From: Dromiciops gliroides
Taxonomy: Eukaryota > Chordata > Mammalia > Microbiotheria > Microbiotheriidae
NCBI RefSeq assembly: GCF_019393635.1
Contig: NC_057863.1
Coordinates: 645,768,660 to 645,832,659 of the forward strand
DNA length: 64,000 nucleotides
Reading direction: 5' to 3'
This document shows positions 11,480 to 23,178 of this stretch, in pieces. A program made the translations under genes and the position numbers. A model generated the notes under the pieces. That model made no database searches, was not told where the DNA came from, and worked only from the letters and a program-made list of their open reading frames with translations. How positions within the stretch are numbered: position 1 is the stretch's first letter; every line of letters begins with the position of its first letter.

Positions 11480-11825
11480 GCAGTCTTCTGTGATTCGGTG
11501 ACACAGGCCTCTCTGCTATTCCTCCATCGGGATACCCCATCTCCTGACTCCGAGTGTTTGCCCGGGCTGTTTCCCCTTGCCTAGAATGCTCTTCTTTCTC
11601 ATCTTTGCCTTCTGCCTTCCCTTGGCTTCAAGTCTCAGCTAACATCCCACCTTCTACAAGAAGCCATCCAAAGTCCTCATTAATCTTAGTTCCTTTCCAA
11701 TTTATCCTGCATCTATATCGTCTCTACAGTGGTTGGCATTCTGTGTCCCCCATTCACAGTGTGATTTTTTTAAACTTTCTTTCTATCTCCAGTGCTTAGC
11801 CCTTAATAAGTGCTGGTTGACAGAC
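11480..11825 (+). mobile_element. L2 LINE 3' end, plus strand
   Basis: Recognisable CTTGCCTAGAATGCTCTTC, CTACAAGAAGCCATCC and the end CCTTAATAAGTGCTGGTTG. Confidence 0.75.
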
Positions 11826-12640
11826 TGTGTGACTTTCCGGGGCTTCAGGTTCCTGATCTGTAAAAGGAGGCTGATAGATGGCATGGCCTCTCCGAGAGTT
11901 CCTGCCCTAAATCTGTCTTGTGACCAGAGTCCTATCATAATGTCCCCCAAAAGAGTTTTCATCTTCAGCTTGTGTCACATTTAGCCTCTAGGACAAAGCT
12001 CTGGTGGGGGGAAGGAGCTGTTTGCGGACTTCAAGAGAGCCTGCCTCCCCAGAGAGGAGGGAGTCTTTGAAGGTATTTGGTCTGCCCTTTCTCCCCTGGG
12101 CACCAGAGAGCTCTCCTCAGTTGCAGACGATGTGGATCAATCGCCTACTGTGCGCCAGAGGTTTCCCCATTACCCTTTATGAGCATGAAGACTCAGGCTT
12201 GACCTCAGGCAGCTTCTGATCCAAGGTCAGAGACCAGGGCTTGTGCTATAGGACCTTGTGCTATGCTTGGGTCTGGAGGGAACAAGTCTCAGTGCTCCAG
12301 TCAGTCAACAACCATTTCTCAGTCACCTACTATGTGCCAGGCACTGTCCTATGCACAAGGACAAACTTGAAACAGTCCCTCCCTTCCAGGTGCTTACAGT
12401 CTAAGGAAGGGATGACCTTACACAAAGAAGGAGGCCCAGAGTACAGAGGAAACGAATCCAGGAAATGTAGAAGGCAGTAGTTGAGTTGGGAGTCAAAGGT
12501 AATCATGGATTCCAGGAGATGGGAGTGAATTCCATGTATGGGTTGGGCAAAGGCTTGGAGATGGGAGATGGAGTCCAGTGTCTGCTCACTGGGCTTGAGA
12601 ATTCTCATCCTGGTGTCTCTTAAGAGCTGGGGTGGCCCAC
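11826..12640. other. Intergenic, mostly unique
   Basis: A CORE-SINE-type segment in 12300-12380 (CACCTACTATGTGCCAGGCA) and unique sequence. No gene seen. Confidence 0.4.
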
Positions 12641-12830
12641 AACATGACTAATATGGAAATATGTTTTTGCATGATCACACATGTATAAGCTATATCCAAT
12701 TGCCTGCCGTCTGAGGAAGGGGGAAGGGAGGGAGAGGATTTTGAACTGAAAACTTTAAAAAACAAATGTTAAAAGGGTTTTTACGTGTAATTGGGGAAAA
12801 TATTATTCAAATAATTTTTTTAAAAGAGTT
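12640..12830 (+). mobile_element. L1 3' end fragment, plus strand
   Basis: L1 3' UTR in sense (ATGTTTTTGCATGATCACAC, then TTTTTACGTGTAATTGGGG), 5'-truncated. Confidence 0.8.
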
Positions 12831-12931
12831 GGGCTGACCAACCATTGGAAGCAGCTGATTTGAGTCCAAGGTCAGGGGAGAGAGGGAGGCAACAAGCACT
12901 GAATTATTAAGCTCTTAATATGTAGCTACAA

Positions 12932-13068
12932 GGGGCAGCTACGTGGCGCAGTGGATGAAGCACCGGTCCTGGATTCAGGAGTACCTGAGTTCAAATCTAG
13001 CCTCAGACACTTGACACTTACTAGCTGTGTGACCCTGGGCAAGTCACTTAACCCTCATTGCCCTTTGA

Positions 13069-13140
<72 letters not shown>

Positions 13141-13149
13141 AAAAAGAGA
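12932..13149 (+). mobile_element. tRNA-derived SINE with (GAAA)n tail
   Basis: Complete copy with about 18 GAAA units. Flanks ATATGTAGCTACAA and ATATGTGGCTACAA. Confidence 0.92.
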
Positions 13150-13527
13150 ATATGTGGCTACAAATACAAGCAAAAAGAACGACAGTCTTGCCCTCAAGGA
13201 ACTTCCATTGCACAAAGAATCTGGAAAGATGAGGGGTGTGATGGAGAGAGCCCCCCAGATCCAAGGCTGTACTGGTGTTTAACAACTCTCCCTCCAGGGG
13301 AAACAAGTACAACAAGCTTCTAAATTTAATCTGTTTTATTAACACTTTCTTAAGGCTAGAAATAAACCAAACAATCAATCGATCCCACTGAATATTTGAC
13401 AGTTGGCTCTATCCAGTCTGAGCTGGCTCCAGAGAGAGCCAACTCCCCTTGCCCCCCATTCAATATGCTTTAGACTCACGTCCTCTAGACACATACAAAG
13501 TGTGTGACTTTAAGAAAGGAACAACCT

Positions 13528-13685
13528 GGGGCAGCTAGGTGGTGCAGTGGATAGAGCACTTGCCCTGGAGTCGGGAGGACCTGAGTTCAAATTCGGCCTC
13601 AGACACTTCACACTTACTAGCTGTGTGACCCTGGGCAAGTCACTTAGCCCCAATTGCCTCACCAAAAAAAAAAAAAAAAAAAAAA
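13528..13685 (+). mobile_element. tRNA-derived SINE
   Basis: Complete copy with poly-A tail. The 15-bp target duplication AGAAAGGAACAACCT is perfect, which suggests a fairly young insertion. Confidence 0.94.
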
Positions 13686-13769
13686 AGAAAGGAACAACCT
13701 CCCAGGTGCTCCAGGTACCTGTGGAAGTCTAGAAATGAAATCATAGTTCAGGGCCAAAAATATATACAT

Positions 13770-13890
13770 TTTCAAATGAGCTAAGAGGTAGGAGAAGGAA
13801 ATGGCAAACCACTCCAGTATCTCTGCCCCAAACGGGGTCACGAAGAGTCAGATTCAACTGAATGACAGACTTAACAACAACAACAAAGAG
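13770..13890 (+). mobile_element. CORE-SINE 3' part with RTE-like tail
   Basis: Recognisable AATGGCAAACCACTCCAGTA, GGGGTCACGAAGAGTCAGA and an (AAC)n end. This tail is shared with RTE-type LINEs, which presumably mobilised it. Confidence 0.8.
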
Positions 13891-14697
13891 GCTGGAATAG
13901 AAATCAACCATTGCCCACTTATTAAGTGCCCACTGCCTGGCCATACAAACCCCAAAAATCCAAGTCCTTTCCCCTCCGAGGACTTAGATTCTACTGAGCT
14001 TGCTCTGGGAACCTGGAGGGGCTAAGAGTGAAAGAAGAGAGAACTTAGAGCTAGGGTGAAGCCAGAGAGTTTCCGGAGGAGGTTGGGGGAAACCTTAGCG
14101 GTGTGCTGAAGAGCAGAGACGGGAGTGGTGAGCAAACTAGGGGTAGTTACATCCTGTACATCTGCATGTGTATATCATCCCGGGGTACGGTGGGCCTGGG
14201 GGGTCATTCCTGCTCAGAACTTTTCTGAGGCGGCTCCCGGGAGGCTCCCAGGCTTCACCTAGAATGAGTATCTCTGGGGGCCTGAGGACTTTCTTTGCTT
14301 CCTTTGGCTGTTAGCAAACTCTTAGAAAGCATGGTCTCTATCTCGGTTATCTTCTCTCGCCTAGGAGACTCGAGGATTTAGAAAAACAAAGGGTAATCTA
14401 AACAGCTGTAAAAACTTCAAAGACCTTTTTACAAATTCTGATTGTTATCTCCGTTTTGAAGGCCAGGGAACTCTCCCCAGGAAACCTTTCCCGGTGCTCC
14501 CCAGCTGCTAATGCCTCCCCCTCTCCGATTGCCTTCCATTTTTTCGGTCTGTGTCGTTGATGAACCTAGTTATTTACAGGCTGATCCCCCCTTTAGAATG
14601 TGAGCACCTCAATATGATTATTAGGGGGCATTCCATAAAAAAAATTGTCAGAGAAGCAAGTCATATCACGTTCACAGTTACAGGTAGACATATTCTT
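13891..14697. other. Intergenic, unique
   Basis: No repeat or gene recognised in most of this stretch. Confidence 0.4.
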
Positions 14698-14780
14698 TTT
14701 TTTTTTTCGGGACAATGAGGGTTAAGTGACTTGCCCAGGGTCACACAGCTAGTAAAGTGTCAAGTGTCTGAGACCAGCAG
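14698..14780 (-). mobile_element. tRNA-derived SINE, truncated, minus strand
   Basis: Only the 3' half is present. It is flanked by GACATATTCTT, so it inserted as a short copy, i.e. 5'-truncated at insertion. Confidence 0.85.
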
Positions 14781-14959
14781 GGAGACATATTCTTAGTCAA
14801 ACCAGCTATAGCGGTAATTACATGAGATAAAATATAGTTAATTTTGATGTGAAATTGAAAAGCATCCCCCGTGGCTCCCCAAGGTTCCCTCTCCCCAGTA
14901 CCCCTCAAGGCTCTCCAATGTCCCTTTCCCTGGAGTCTCTCGTGGTTCCCCACGGCCCC

Positions 14960-15774
14960 TCCCCCATCTTTTTTGGTTCCACGTGTGCAGGTGAGTTGGA
15001 TCCTTGACTTGGGGAGACGTTGGGGGCCGTTGTCCATCTGTTGGTGCTTCTGGCGGGAAAGCCTCCTGCTCCCGCCCCGCCACCTCCCCGGTCGAGCCCC
15101 CGGAGAAGCCCCGCCCCGCGCATTGTTTTCCTCTCCCTCCTCCCCCCGCCCCAGACCAGAAGTCTAGACTCGGCTCGGAGAGAGAGGTGGGAGGGCGCCG
15201 GGCGCTCCTTGGCCAATCATCGCCCCCGGGGCTCCGGACCCCGCCCCGCGCGAGGAGGGGCCGGCCGGATCGGGCCGGGTCGAGCAGGATGGGGGCGGTC
15301 TCTTATCCTGGCTTTAATCCCCCTAGCTTCCGCTGCCCAGACTCACTGGCATGCTGAGCGCCGGCTCCTGCGCTCCTGCCCGACGGTAGCTTTGCCACCG
15401 CCGCCGCCGCCGCCGCCGCGGGGCCCCCAGCAGGGCGCTCCCAGTTACCCAGGGGCCGGCCGTCCAGCAGCCGTCTCTTCCCGAGACGCGGGCGCCCACT
15501 GACCACAAGGCTCCGAGGGACCTCGCAAGAAAGGGGCAGAAGGAGCCGGCGTCTTGGCCTCGCTGCCCCTCCAGAGAAGGGAGGCGCAGACCCCGGGGAA
15601 GAAGCCCACGAACCCCGGCGTCGGGCTCGCCTCCCCCGAGGGGCCAGAGGGCCGAGCCGCCCTGCCTCTCTGACCTCCAAGGCGCCGAGGGAGCCCGAAG
15701 GTCCCCGCTCTCCGCACCTCGCGCACCCCTCTTCTGCGCCCGGTCCCCGGCCTCGAGAACCCCAAGGGGCAGAG
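14960..15774 (+). promoter_or_regulatory. SLC1A5 CpG-island promoter and 5' UTR
   Basis: A GC- and CpG-rich stretch runs up to the SLC1A5 start codon and continues into exon 1. There is a CACGTG E-box at 14980-14985, a CCAAT box at 15213-15217 and several GC boxes (for example in 15234-15300). No TATA box is obvious. The exact transcription start cannot be read; the 5' UTR probably begins somewhere in 15150-15500. SLC1A5 is an established MYC target, which makes the E-box of interest. Confidence 0.7.
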
Positions 15775-17980
15775 ATGGTGGCCGAGGCTGCCGTCGGCAG
15801 CCCCAAGCGGGGCACGGCCAACGGCGTGGCGGCGGGCCCGGTCCCCCCCGGCGGCGGCGGCAGGGGGCGGCGGGCGCGGCGGGTGCGCTCGTGCCTGCGC
15901 GCCAACCTGCTGGTGCTGCTGACCTTGGCCGGAGTGGCGGCGGGCGCGGCGGTGGGCCTGGCCATGGCGAACTGGGCACCGCGTCTGAGCCAGGAGCACC
16001 TGGTGGCCTTCTCCTTCCCCGGCGAGCTGCTGCTGCGCCTGCTGCGCCTGATCATCCTGCCACTCGTGGTGTGCAGCCTGGTGGGCGGCGCCGCCAGCCT
16101 GGACCCGGCCTCGCTCGGCCGCATGGGCGGCTGGGCGCTGCTCTTCTTCCTGCTCACCACGCTCCTGGCCTCGGCGCTGGGCGTCGGGCTCGCCTTCGTC
16201 CTGCGCCCCGGCGTGGGCACCCAGGCCCCAGGGGCGCAGGACGCGCAGCTGCCCCAGACCAAGTCGGTGCTCGACTCCTTCCTGGACCTCTTCAGGTATC
16301 CGACCCTCCGAGGGCTCCACGTGGTGCGGCCCGCTGCCACGTGGTGCCCGGATGTGGGGTCATTACCTCTCCCCTCCCCCTGCAAGAAATTGTCCACTGG
16401 GTGAGCTGGCCGCCTCCTCCCGGGCCCCACCAGCCGGGGGTCAGCCGGAGGCAGCGTCCTTAGTGCTGGGAGGTTGGCTGAGGGGGAGCGAGCAAAACTT
16501 AGCTATTTCCCGCCCTCCTCACGCCCCTTCCCAGCCTTTAGCGAAGGATGGATGGACAAGACCCCTCTCCCTTCTCCCTATCCCAGAAATCAGCCCGGGC
16601 CACTCTCCTGTTTCTCGTCCTAAGCTGGCCAATACTCTTTGCATTTTGCTCCTCTTTGGTGGGTGGGCTGAGTCTCCTTTGGGGCGGCAGGAGCTTTTTG
16701 TTCTAACCCACTTCAGTGGGAGTGAACTGCTGCCTAATTGCAGGGAAGACCTCCGGACTGACCCATCCCTCTAGGTTCCAGCCCATTCCCGGCTGAGGAG
16801 CTGGGATTTTGAGTGGACAGCTATGTCCAGATATGTTCCGCCACCGCCCCCGAGCTGATGATTCAGTATTTCTGTTTAGGGAAATGGAATGTTTGATTGG
16901 AACAATCTGAGATCATGAGCAATTCACTCAACCTCTGTATGCATCAGTTCTTCCGCTGTGAAGTGAAGAGCTCCATCCCCAGGAGGCCCCTTTCTGCCCT
17001 ATAGCTTCAGCCCCGAGACAGGACAGAGAGGGAGACTGAGGCTCACTGGGTCGTAAGCCATTGGCTGAGCCGGAGCCAACCGGGGCTAGCGGCCCCAGGA
17101 GCTCTTTCTACTGCTGATCCCTAGCTGAGGGATATAACGGTCTGTTCTTGGAAGTAAGGATGCTCCTCAGCGACTGGAAGAGAAGGGTGAGGAGGGGAGA
17201 GGAGGGAAGAGTGGAAACACCTGTCCAACCCCGACATCCGAGAGATGAAGAAAGTCCCAGTGACTCGTCCACAGCTGTAGCTTGTAAACAGCTGGGCTGG
17301 AATTTTTGTTTCCCAAGTCCCTGGCGCTTTCTGCCTTAGTGGTTCTCTCTGATAGGTGGTGCAGCCCATAGACTGCTGGACCTGCCGTCAGGAAATCCAG
17401 CCCTCAGACACTTACTAGTTGCGTGGTCCTGGGCAAGTCACTTAACCTCTGTTTGCCCGGGTCTCCTTGGAATGAGAATAATAACAGCACCTACCTTACA
17501 GCATTTGTTCTGAGGATCAAATGAGATAATATTTGTAACGTACTTAGCAATATAAATGTTTATTCCCTTTCCCTTCTCTGCTGTTGAACTTTTGGGACTA
17601 GGGAGGGGCTCTGACTTCTCAGGGGTTCTAGGGCTGTGTTTACAGGGGTTGTGTTTACTTTCCACGGTCAGTGGCAGTGGGATGGGCTGGTTGGGGAGGT
17701 GGTTTCTTCCCCTACCCCCACCCCCTGAGGGCTGAAGAAGGAGATAACCCTTGAGATGGAAAGGGACCTCCTGCAATCCTCTGATAAGGCTTAAACCTGT
17801 CAAAGAAGGAAATGAATTCAGGTAGTGATGTGAGTTGACATACCTGCCTCTTGGGGCCCGAGTAATCCACACTGGCCACTGGCCAATGCCCTTTTTTATT
17901 CCATAATACACTCTATTAATACTCAGACACGTAGACACTTGAACCTGGTGTGTGTGTGTGTGTGGGGGGGTGAGCACCTT

Positions 17981-18025
<45 letters not shown>

Positions 18026-18193
18026 CTTTTCTCCAAACAGCTCTTACCCTGCCAGACACAATGGACCAGCCACCCCAGGAAGGAATTAAACTCCCCAGAG
18101 TGATTAACACTTAAGACCTCTGCAATGTCTGTCTGGGTGACCATCTGTCAGAGAGCAGGTGGGGGAGAGCGAGAGAGAGTGCGAGAGAGCGCG

Positions 18194-18260
<67 letters not shown>

Positions 18261-21200
18261 TGACATGACATGCAGGGTGAAAGGGTGCTTGGGGTTTTTT
18301 ACCCCGACCTGTGTGTCTGGCTTAACCATCTGTCTGGGTGTGTCACAGAGAAGGGTTATTTTTTTCTCCTATGCGTAGCTGCTCAGTGATTGTTAAGTTA
18401 TAGAAATACAAGTCTGCACAAAAGGTGTGTTTAGAATGTTTATATATATATATATATATGTATATACACACACACACATATATATATATATATGTCTACT
18501 GGGAAAAGGTGGTTTTCCTCAAATGGACTGGAGTGTAGGGTAGGATATTAACATGAACCATAAAAAATGGGTTTGCAGATGACACGCCCTCAAGTTCTCA
18601 GGGCGTGGCCTTGGCCCACAGTTGACTTGGGGGTTCTTTCCCTTTCCTGCCAGGTTCCAGCTAATCAGAAGTTTGCAGCAGGGCCCCTCTCCTCAGGAGG
18701 GGCTCCCCAAGGGGAGGGAGGTGGTAAAGGCACACAGGTTGACGCAGAAGCTGTTGTTTGAACTCGGGTCCCCCGTTTGAAATCCAGTGTGTGCTTCCCT
18801 CTGTCCAGGACTCCTGCTTGGGCCGTTATCACTCTCCCTCCTACTTCTCTACCAAAGACCCCAAGTTTCTTACTCAGTCACCACAGTCTCACCTGCTCCA
18901 TCATGCAGGGGGTTCAGTTGGCCAGCTGGTGGAGAGGGCCCAGGGCTGGGGATCCAGGGAGGCCTCCCCCACCCTGTCTTGGACTGACACCTCTCTTGGG
19001 CTGAAAGGAATCTCCTGAGAACTGGACAGGTTTGGAGAAAGAGAGCCTGTGCAGCCACTGGTCCCAGATTGTCTCCTCTCTCCCACCTCCCCACCTTACT
19101 CCATTCCCCCTGGTCCTCTTCCCACGTGGAGATGGATGGCTTCTCTCTTTGTAAGTCCATGCAGAGCAGAATGCCTCTAACCCCACCCGCCCATCTTCCA
19201 TCTTCCCGCTCCAAGGCCTGCCACTGGTGTGAAAGGTCCTGGGAGCGAGAAGGGAGGCCAGGCCCCCTGCCCCAGCCCACAGCTGGGTGATTGGGCAGAG
19301 ACTTTGGGAGGGGGGACAGACATCAGGGACGCACCTTAGTCTTTTTGCTTCATCTAGTATGTAACTGTCTTGTGTTTTGATAGGAATATCTTTCCCGATA
19401 ACTTGGTGGCTGCGGCCTTCCGCTCCGTAAGTGCTGTTTATGGGTTGAGGGAGTGGGGGTGTGGGGGAGGACCTGGAGGGGGCCTCAGAAAATAACCCTG
19501 CTTTTCTCCCCAATTCCTTTTACCTCAGTATTCCACCAAGTACCAGCAGAACGTGACCAATATCACCCTGACGGTAATTGGGGGAGGGTGGTGGTGGGAG
19601 AGGGGCAGGATCTCCTCTTTCTACTCCTGCCCTCTCCTTTCCTTCCCCTCCCCCCCCTCTCTCTCCTTTTCTCCTCCCTCCCTCTCTCTTTCCCCTCCCT
19701 CCTTCTCTCCTTCCTACCTTTTTTCTCTGCCCTACCCTTTGCCTGACTTCCCAGCTCTTTTTGGGGGGGGAGGGGGCGGGCGGAGCAATGAGGGTTAAGT
19801 GACTTGCCCAGGGTCACACAGCTAGTGTCAACTGTCTGAGGCTGGATTTGAACTCGGGTCCTCCTGAATCCAGGGTCAGTGCTCTATCCACTGTGCCACC
19901 TAGCTGCCCCCATTCCCAGCTCTTTTTACTTCTCATCCAATTGGCCCTGGACCAGACTTCCCAGTAATTGTGAGGAAGGCAGGGGCGAGGCGATTGAGAA
20001 AGGGGTCATTTGGAGGGGAGTACCTGGAAAAGAAGCCAAGCAGCTTCTTTTCTGACCCTTGGATTGGGATGGTGAGCAGTCACCGGGAGGGTGGAGCCCC
20101 CTGGGAAGCAGCAGGGACCTGGACCTGTGGGCACCTGCTGAGGTGTGACCAGCCAAGATCCAGCTTGTCACTTCCCGGAGCATTTGTGAAAACAGCTCTA
20201 TCCCAACGTGGGGGGGTTCTGTCACTTGGCATTAGTCCTGGAGTCTAGCCTTGCCCAAAGATGACTTGTCCCATCCTGTCAGTGCCACCATGGGCAGGCC
20301 CTGTGTGGCCTCTTCTGTCTTAAACCCCTGCTCTGGCCTGAACTAGAATAATCTCCCTCGTGCAGGGCTCTGATCCAGTGGCTCTCTATTGCCAATTGAG
20401 GCAAGTTCAGCCCTCCCCCCCCCATGGCATTCAAGGCCCTCTGCAGTCTAGTATTACTTCACATTGCTCCTCTCTACCCAAACTGGACTGGTCTCTGCCC
20501 TCCTTGGGCTCCTTGCTTTGCCTGGACTTTTCCCTGAATGCATTTTCTGCTCCTGTAGCCTGGTCCCAAAGATGAGGGATATAGAGCTGCCCAGGGCAGG
20601 CGTCTAGCCCCAAAACTCATTTTGTGAATAAGGATAGTGGGACTCAAAGGTAAGTGACTCGCCTGAGGCCACATGGTCAGAGTCCAGAGTGGGATTTCAG
20701 CGTGTCTTCTGACTCCAGAGCTGCGGTTCCTTCCACTAAATCACAGTTAAAATTTCCATCATCCCACCTCCTCCAAGGAGGCTTCTTAGATTTCCCCTTG
20801 CCCGCCCCCTGTGGATCCTCCTGTAGGGCTTCATTTTCTCTCTCTCTCTCTCTAATTGGAGTGATCCTGTAGTGTGCACGAGAGTGTGGGTACTAGGAGG
20901 ACAGGAACTGCGGTTGGACTGGGAGTGACAGACTTGGATTTGAATGCTGCCCTTGACACTTACTAGATTGGTGACCCTGGGGTCACGGTCACTAAATTTC
21001 CCTCAGACTCAGTTCTTTATCTGTCAAATGGGGATGATAATGGCATCTTCCTCAGAGAGTTGTTTTGGGGAGGCAGTGAAATCTGCATAAAGCAGTCTAC
21101 AAATACAAGCTGCTATTTGAACTTTGGACCTCTCCCAACAGGAGAGGTACTTAACACAGACCTTTGCATGGTCCTGACTTTCCCTGACCAACGTCTTCTC

Positions 21201-23178
21201 CCGGTCCTAGGAGCCCTGTGAGAATGAAGAGATGAACATTCTGGGGCTGGTGATGTTCTCCATGGTGCTCGGGGTTACCCTCCGGAAGATGGGAGCAGAA
21301 GGGGAGCTGCTCATCCGCTTTTTCAACTCCTTCAACGAGGCCACGATGATAATGGTGTCCTGGATCATGTGGTAGGTGCCCAGGGCATGGGGCCTCCTGG
21401 AGACACCGACTCTCTCTTCTTGGATGCTGGCTCATGGGGTGGGGGTGGGGGTGAGTGGGAGACCCGGGTCACCACAGAAGAGAAGGGGCAGGGGGCAGCT
21501 AGATGGCACAGTGGTTAAAGCACTGGCCCTGGATTCAGGAGTACCTCAGTTCAAATCCAGCCTCAGACACCTAACACTTACTAGCTGTGTGACCCTGGGC
21601 AAGTCACTTAACCCCCATTGCCCCGCAAAAAAAAAAAAAAAAAGAAGAGAAGGGGCAGCCAGCTTGGATAATCCAGGTAAAGGCAGAAGCCTCTGCTCCC
21701 TCCCCATAGGTACGCTCCCGTGGGCATCATGTTCCTGATAGCCGGTAAGATTGTGGAAATGGAGAATGCGAGCCAGCTCTTTGCCAGCCTGGGCAAATAT
21801 GTCTGCTGCTGTATCCTGGGACACATTCTCCATGGGCTGCTGGTCCTGCCCCTCATCTACTTCGTCATCACTCGCAAGAACCCTTACCGCTTCCTGTGGG
21901 GGATTGTGCCGGCCTTGGCCACTGCCTTTGGGACCTCCTCCAGGTACTGGGGAGGGGAGAGCCCAGTGCCCCGGGAACTGCCCTAGAGCAGAGCAGGAAG
22001 GGTTTCAGAGACTCTGGCCTAGTGTCCTGAGGTTGCCCCAAAGCTGGACGGAAGCCTGGCTCTGGCGCTCTGGTGCCCTGGGCCGCCTCCCTGGAGCCCG
22101 GATCTCAGCACTCACAGTCTGTCCCAGGGTGGGTGGGTCACATCTCCTTAGGCCTCAGTGACCCCCTTCCTGATATGAAGGCATTGGATCAGACCACTCC
22201 ATGTCCTTCTCCAGTCCCTGGGTTGGGGGGGATTCCCTGGAGTAGAATCAGATCAGCTGGACTCACCCCCTCCCCTCTATTCTTCATTATCACCAGCTCT
22301 GCAACGCTCCCGCTGATGATGGAGTGCGTGGAGGAGAGAAACGGGGTGTCCAAACACGTCAGCCGCTTCATCCTTCCCATTGGAGCCACGGTCAACATGG
22401 ACGGCGCTGCGCTCTTCCAGTGTGTGGCTGCTGTGTTCATCGCCCAGTTAAACAACGTGCCCCTTACCTTCGTGCAGGTCATCACCATCCTGTGAGCAGG
22501 GCGAGCAGGGGCTGGGCCCCTGGCAGGGGTCGGGGTGGGGTGCATAGGGTGGGGCAGACGGAGCTATGCTGGAAGGATCAGAATGGGGGCTCACAGAGGG
22601 CTGGGCTGGGGAAGGAGATCTGGGGCAAAGGCTTCCTCCTGACCTATGCCCTCCTATGCAGCATCACGGCCACAGCCTCGAGTGTGGGTGCTGCTGGCAT
22701 CCCTGCAGGGGGGGTGCTGACCCTGGCCATCATCCTGGGGGCCATCAGCTTGCCCACTAAAGACATCTCCTTCATCCTGGCTGTGGATTGGCTGGTGTGA
22801 GTACTCTGGGCTTCCCCTTCCACCCCCAAGGCCTGAGGCTGGGTGGAGGGCAGGCAGGCCTTCCCGACTGGGTGGGAGCCAGGCCTCCCGCTGGCTCTCA
22901 TCCCTCCTCCTCTTTCCTGCCCCCCCCCTCACCCCAGGGACCGCTTCTGCACCATCATCAATGTGGAAGGGGATGCTTTTGGAGCCGGCCTGCTTCAGTG
23001 CTACGTGGACCACAACGAGGTAGACCTGGGGAGTCTGGGGCCTGAGCTGGCAGAAGTCAAAGACGATGCCTCCGTGGTCCCCCTGTCCCCTGAAGCTGAC
23101 CCCCTTATTCTCAAGATGGTCAAGTCTGGCAGCCCTTCTGGGGACACCAACACCTGTGAGAAGGAGTCGGTCATGTAG
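15775..23178 (+). CDS. SLC1A5: SLC1A5 (ASCT2), sodium-dependent neutral amino acid exchanger, 8 coding exons
   Basis: Exons: 15775-16295, 19384-19426, 19529-19573, 21211-21371, 21710-21943, 22297-22491, 22662-22796, 22938-23178. All introns are GT-AG and the frame stays open for 524 aa (human 541). The product is a plasma-membrane obligate exchanger of glutamine, alanine, serine and cysteine, a trimeric SLC1 family member. Seen: N-terminal basic [12 protein letters not shown] before TM1; [19 protein letters not shown] (TM2); the serine-rich HP1 end [12 protein letters not shown] across the exon 5/6 junction; NMDGAALFQ in TM7; [10 protein letters not shown] in HP2; [19 protein letters not shown] in TM8 with the family cysteine at residue 449; C-terminal ESVM, a PDZ-type end. 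Exon 3 carries two overlapping N-glycosylation sequons (NVT, NIT). The human sequon INAS in the earlier loop has no counterpart. Start: first ATG in frame, GAGATGG context, matching human MVA. Orthology is sure; the tiny exons 2 and 3 rest on frame, splice sites and homology. Confidence 0.96.
16318..16343. promoter_or_regulatory. Paired CACGTG E-boxes at start of SLC1A5 intron 1
   Basis: Two copies of CCACGTGGTGC lie 20 bp apart, with CACGTG at 16318-16323 and 16338-16343, 22 bp past the exon 1 donor and still in the CpG island. They match the bHLH-ZIP (MYC/MAX, USF, TFE) core. Binding is inferred. Confidence 0.5.
17355..17580 (+). mobile_element. MIR/CORE-SINE in SLC1A5 intron 1
   Basis: Head-related CTTACTAGTTGCGTGGTCCT, core GGGCAAGTCACTTAACCTCT and 3' part ATCAAATGAGATAATATTTG. 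Confidence 0.8.
17951..18022 (+). repeat. (GT)n and (CA)n microsatellites, SLC1A5 intron 1
   Basis: A short GT run, a G-run, then about 19 CA units. The two runs are complementary and only about 20 bp apart, so the strand can fold into a hairpin. Confidence 0.9.
18166..18258 (+). repeat. (GA)n microsatellite, SLC1A5 intron 1
   Basis: About 30 uninterrupted GA units from 18198, preceded by imperfect GAGC units. Confidence 0.92.
18439..18494 (+). repeat. (TA)n-(CA)n-(TA)n microsatellite, SLC1A5 intron 1
   Basis: TA runs on both sides of a short CA run. Confidence 0.9.
19763..19914 (-). mobile_element. tRNA-derived SINE in SLC1A5 intron 3, minus strand
   Basis: Complete copy. The 13-bp CCCAGCTCTTTTT is duplicated at 19750-19762 and 19915-19927. 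Confidence 0.93.
20330..20560 (+). mobile_element. L2 fragment, SLC1A5 intron 3
   Basis: Recognisable GGCATTCAAGGCCCTCTGCA and flanking L2-type sequence. Confidence 0.65.
20625..20745 (-). mobile_element. MIR-like CORE-SINE remnant
   Basis: Reverse CORE pattern: GTAAGTGACTCGCCTGAGGC followed by TTCTGACTCCAGAGC. Confidence 0.6.
20925..21115 (+). mobile_element. MIR/CORE-SINE, SLC1A5 intron 3
   Basis: TTGACACTTACTAGATTGGT, CTTTATCTGTCAAATGGGG and CAGAGAGTTGTTTTG are the usual CORE and 3' blocks. Confidence 0.75.
21492..21641 (+). mobile_element. tRNA-derived SINE in SLC1A5 intron 4
   Basis: Complete copy. AGAAGAGAAGGGGCAG flanks both sides. Confidence 0.93.

Noticed and set aside
15303-16430. 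Long open frame (375 codons) on the minus strand across SLC1A5 exon 1
   Set aside because: It is the antisense of a GC-rich exon. Arg/Ser/Pro/Gly-rich composition and lack of any family resemblance show it is a compositional shadow.
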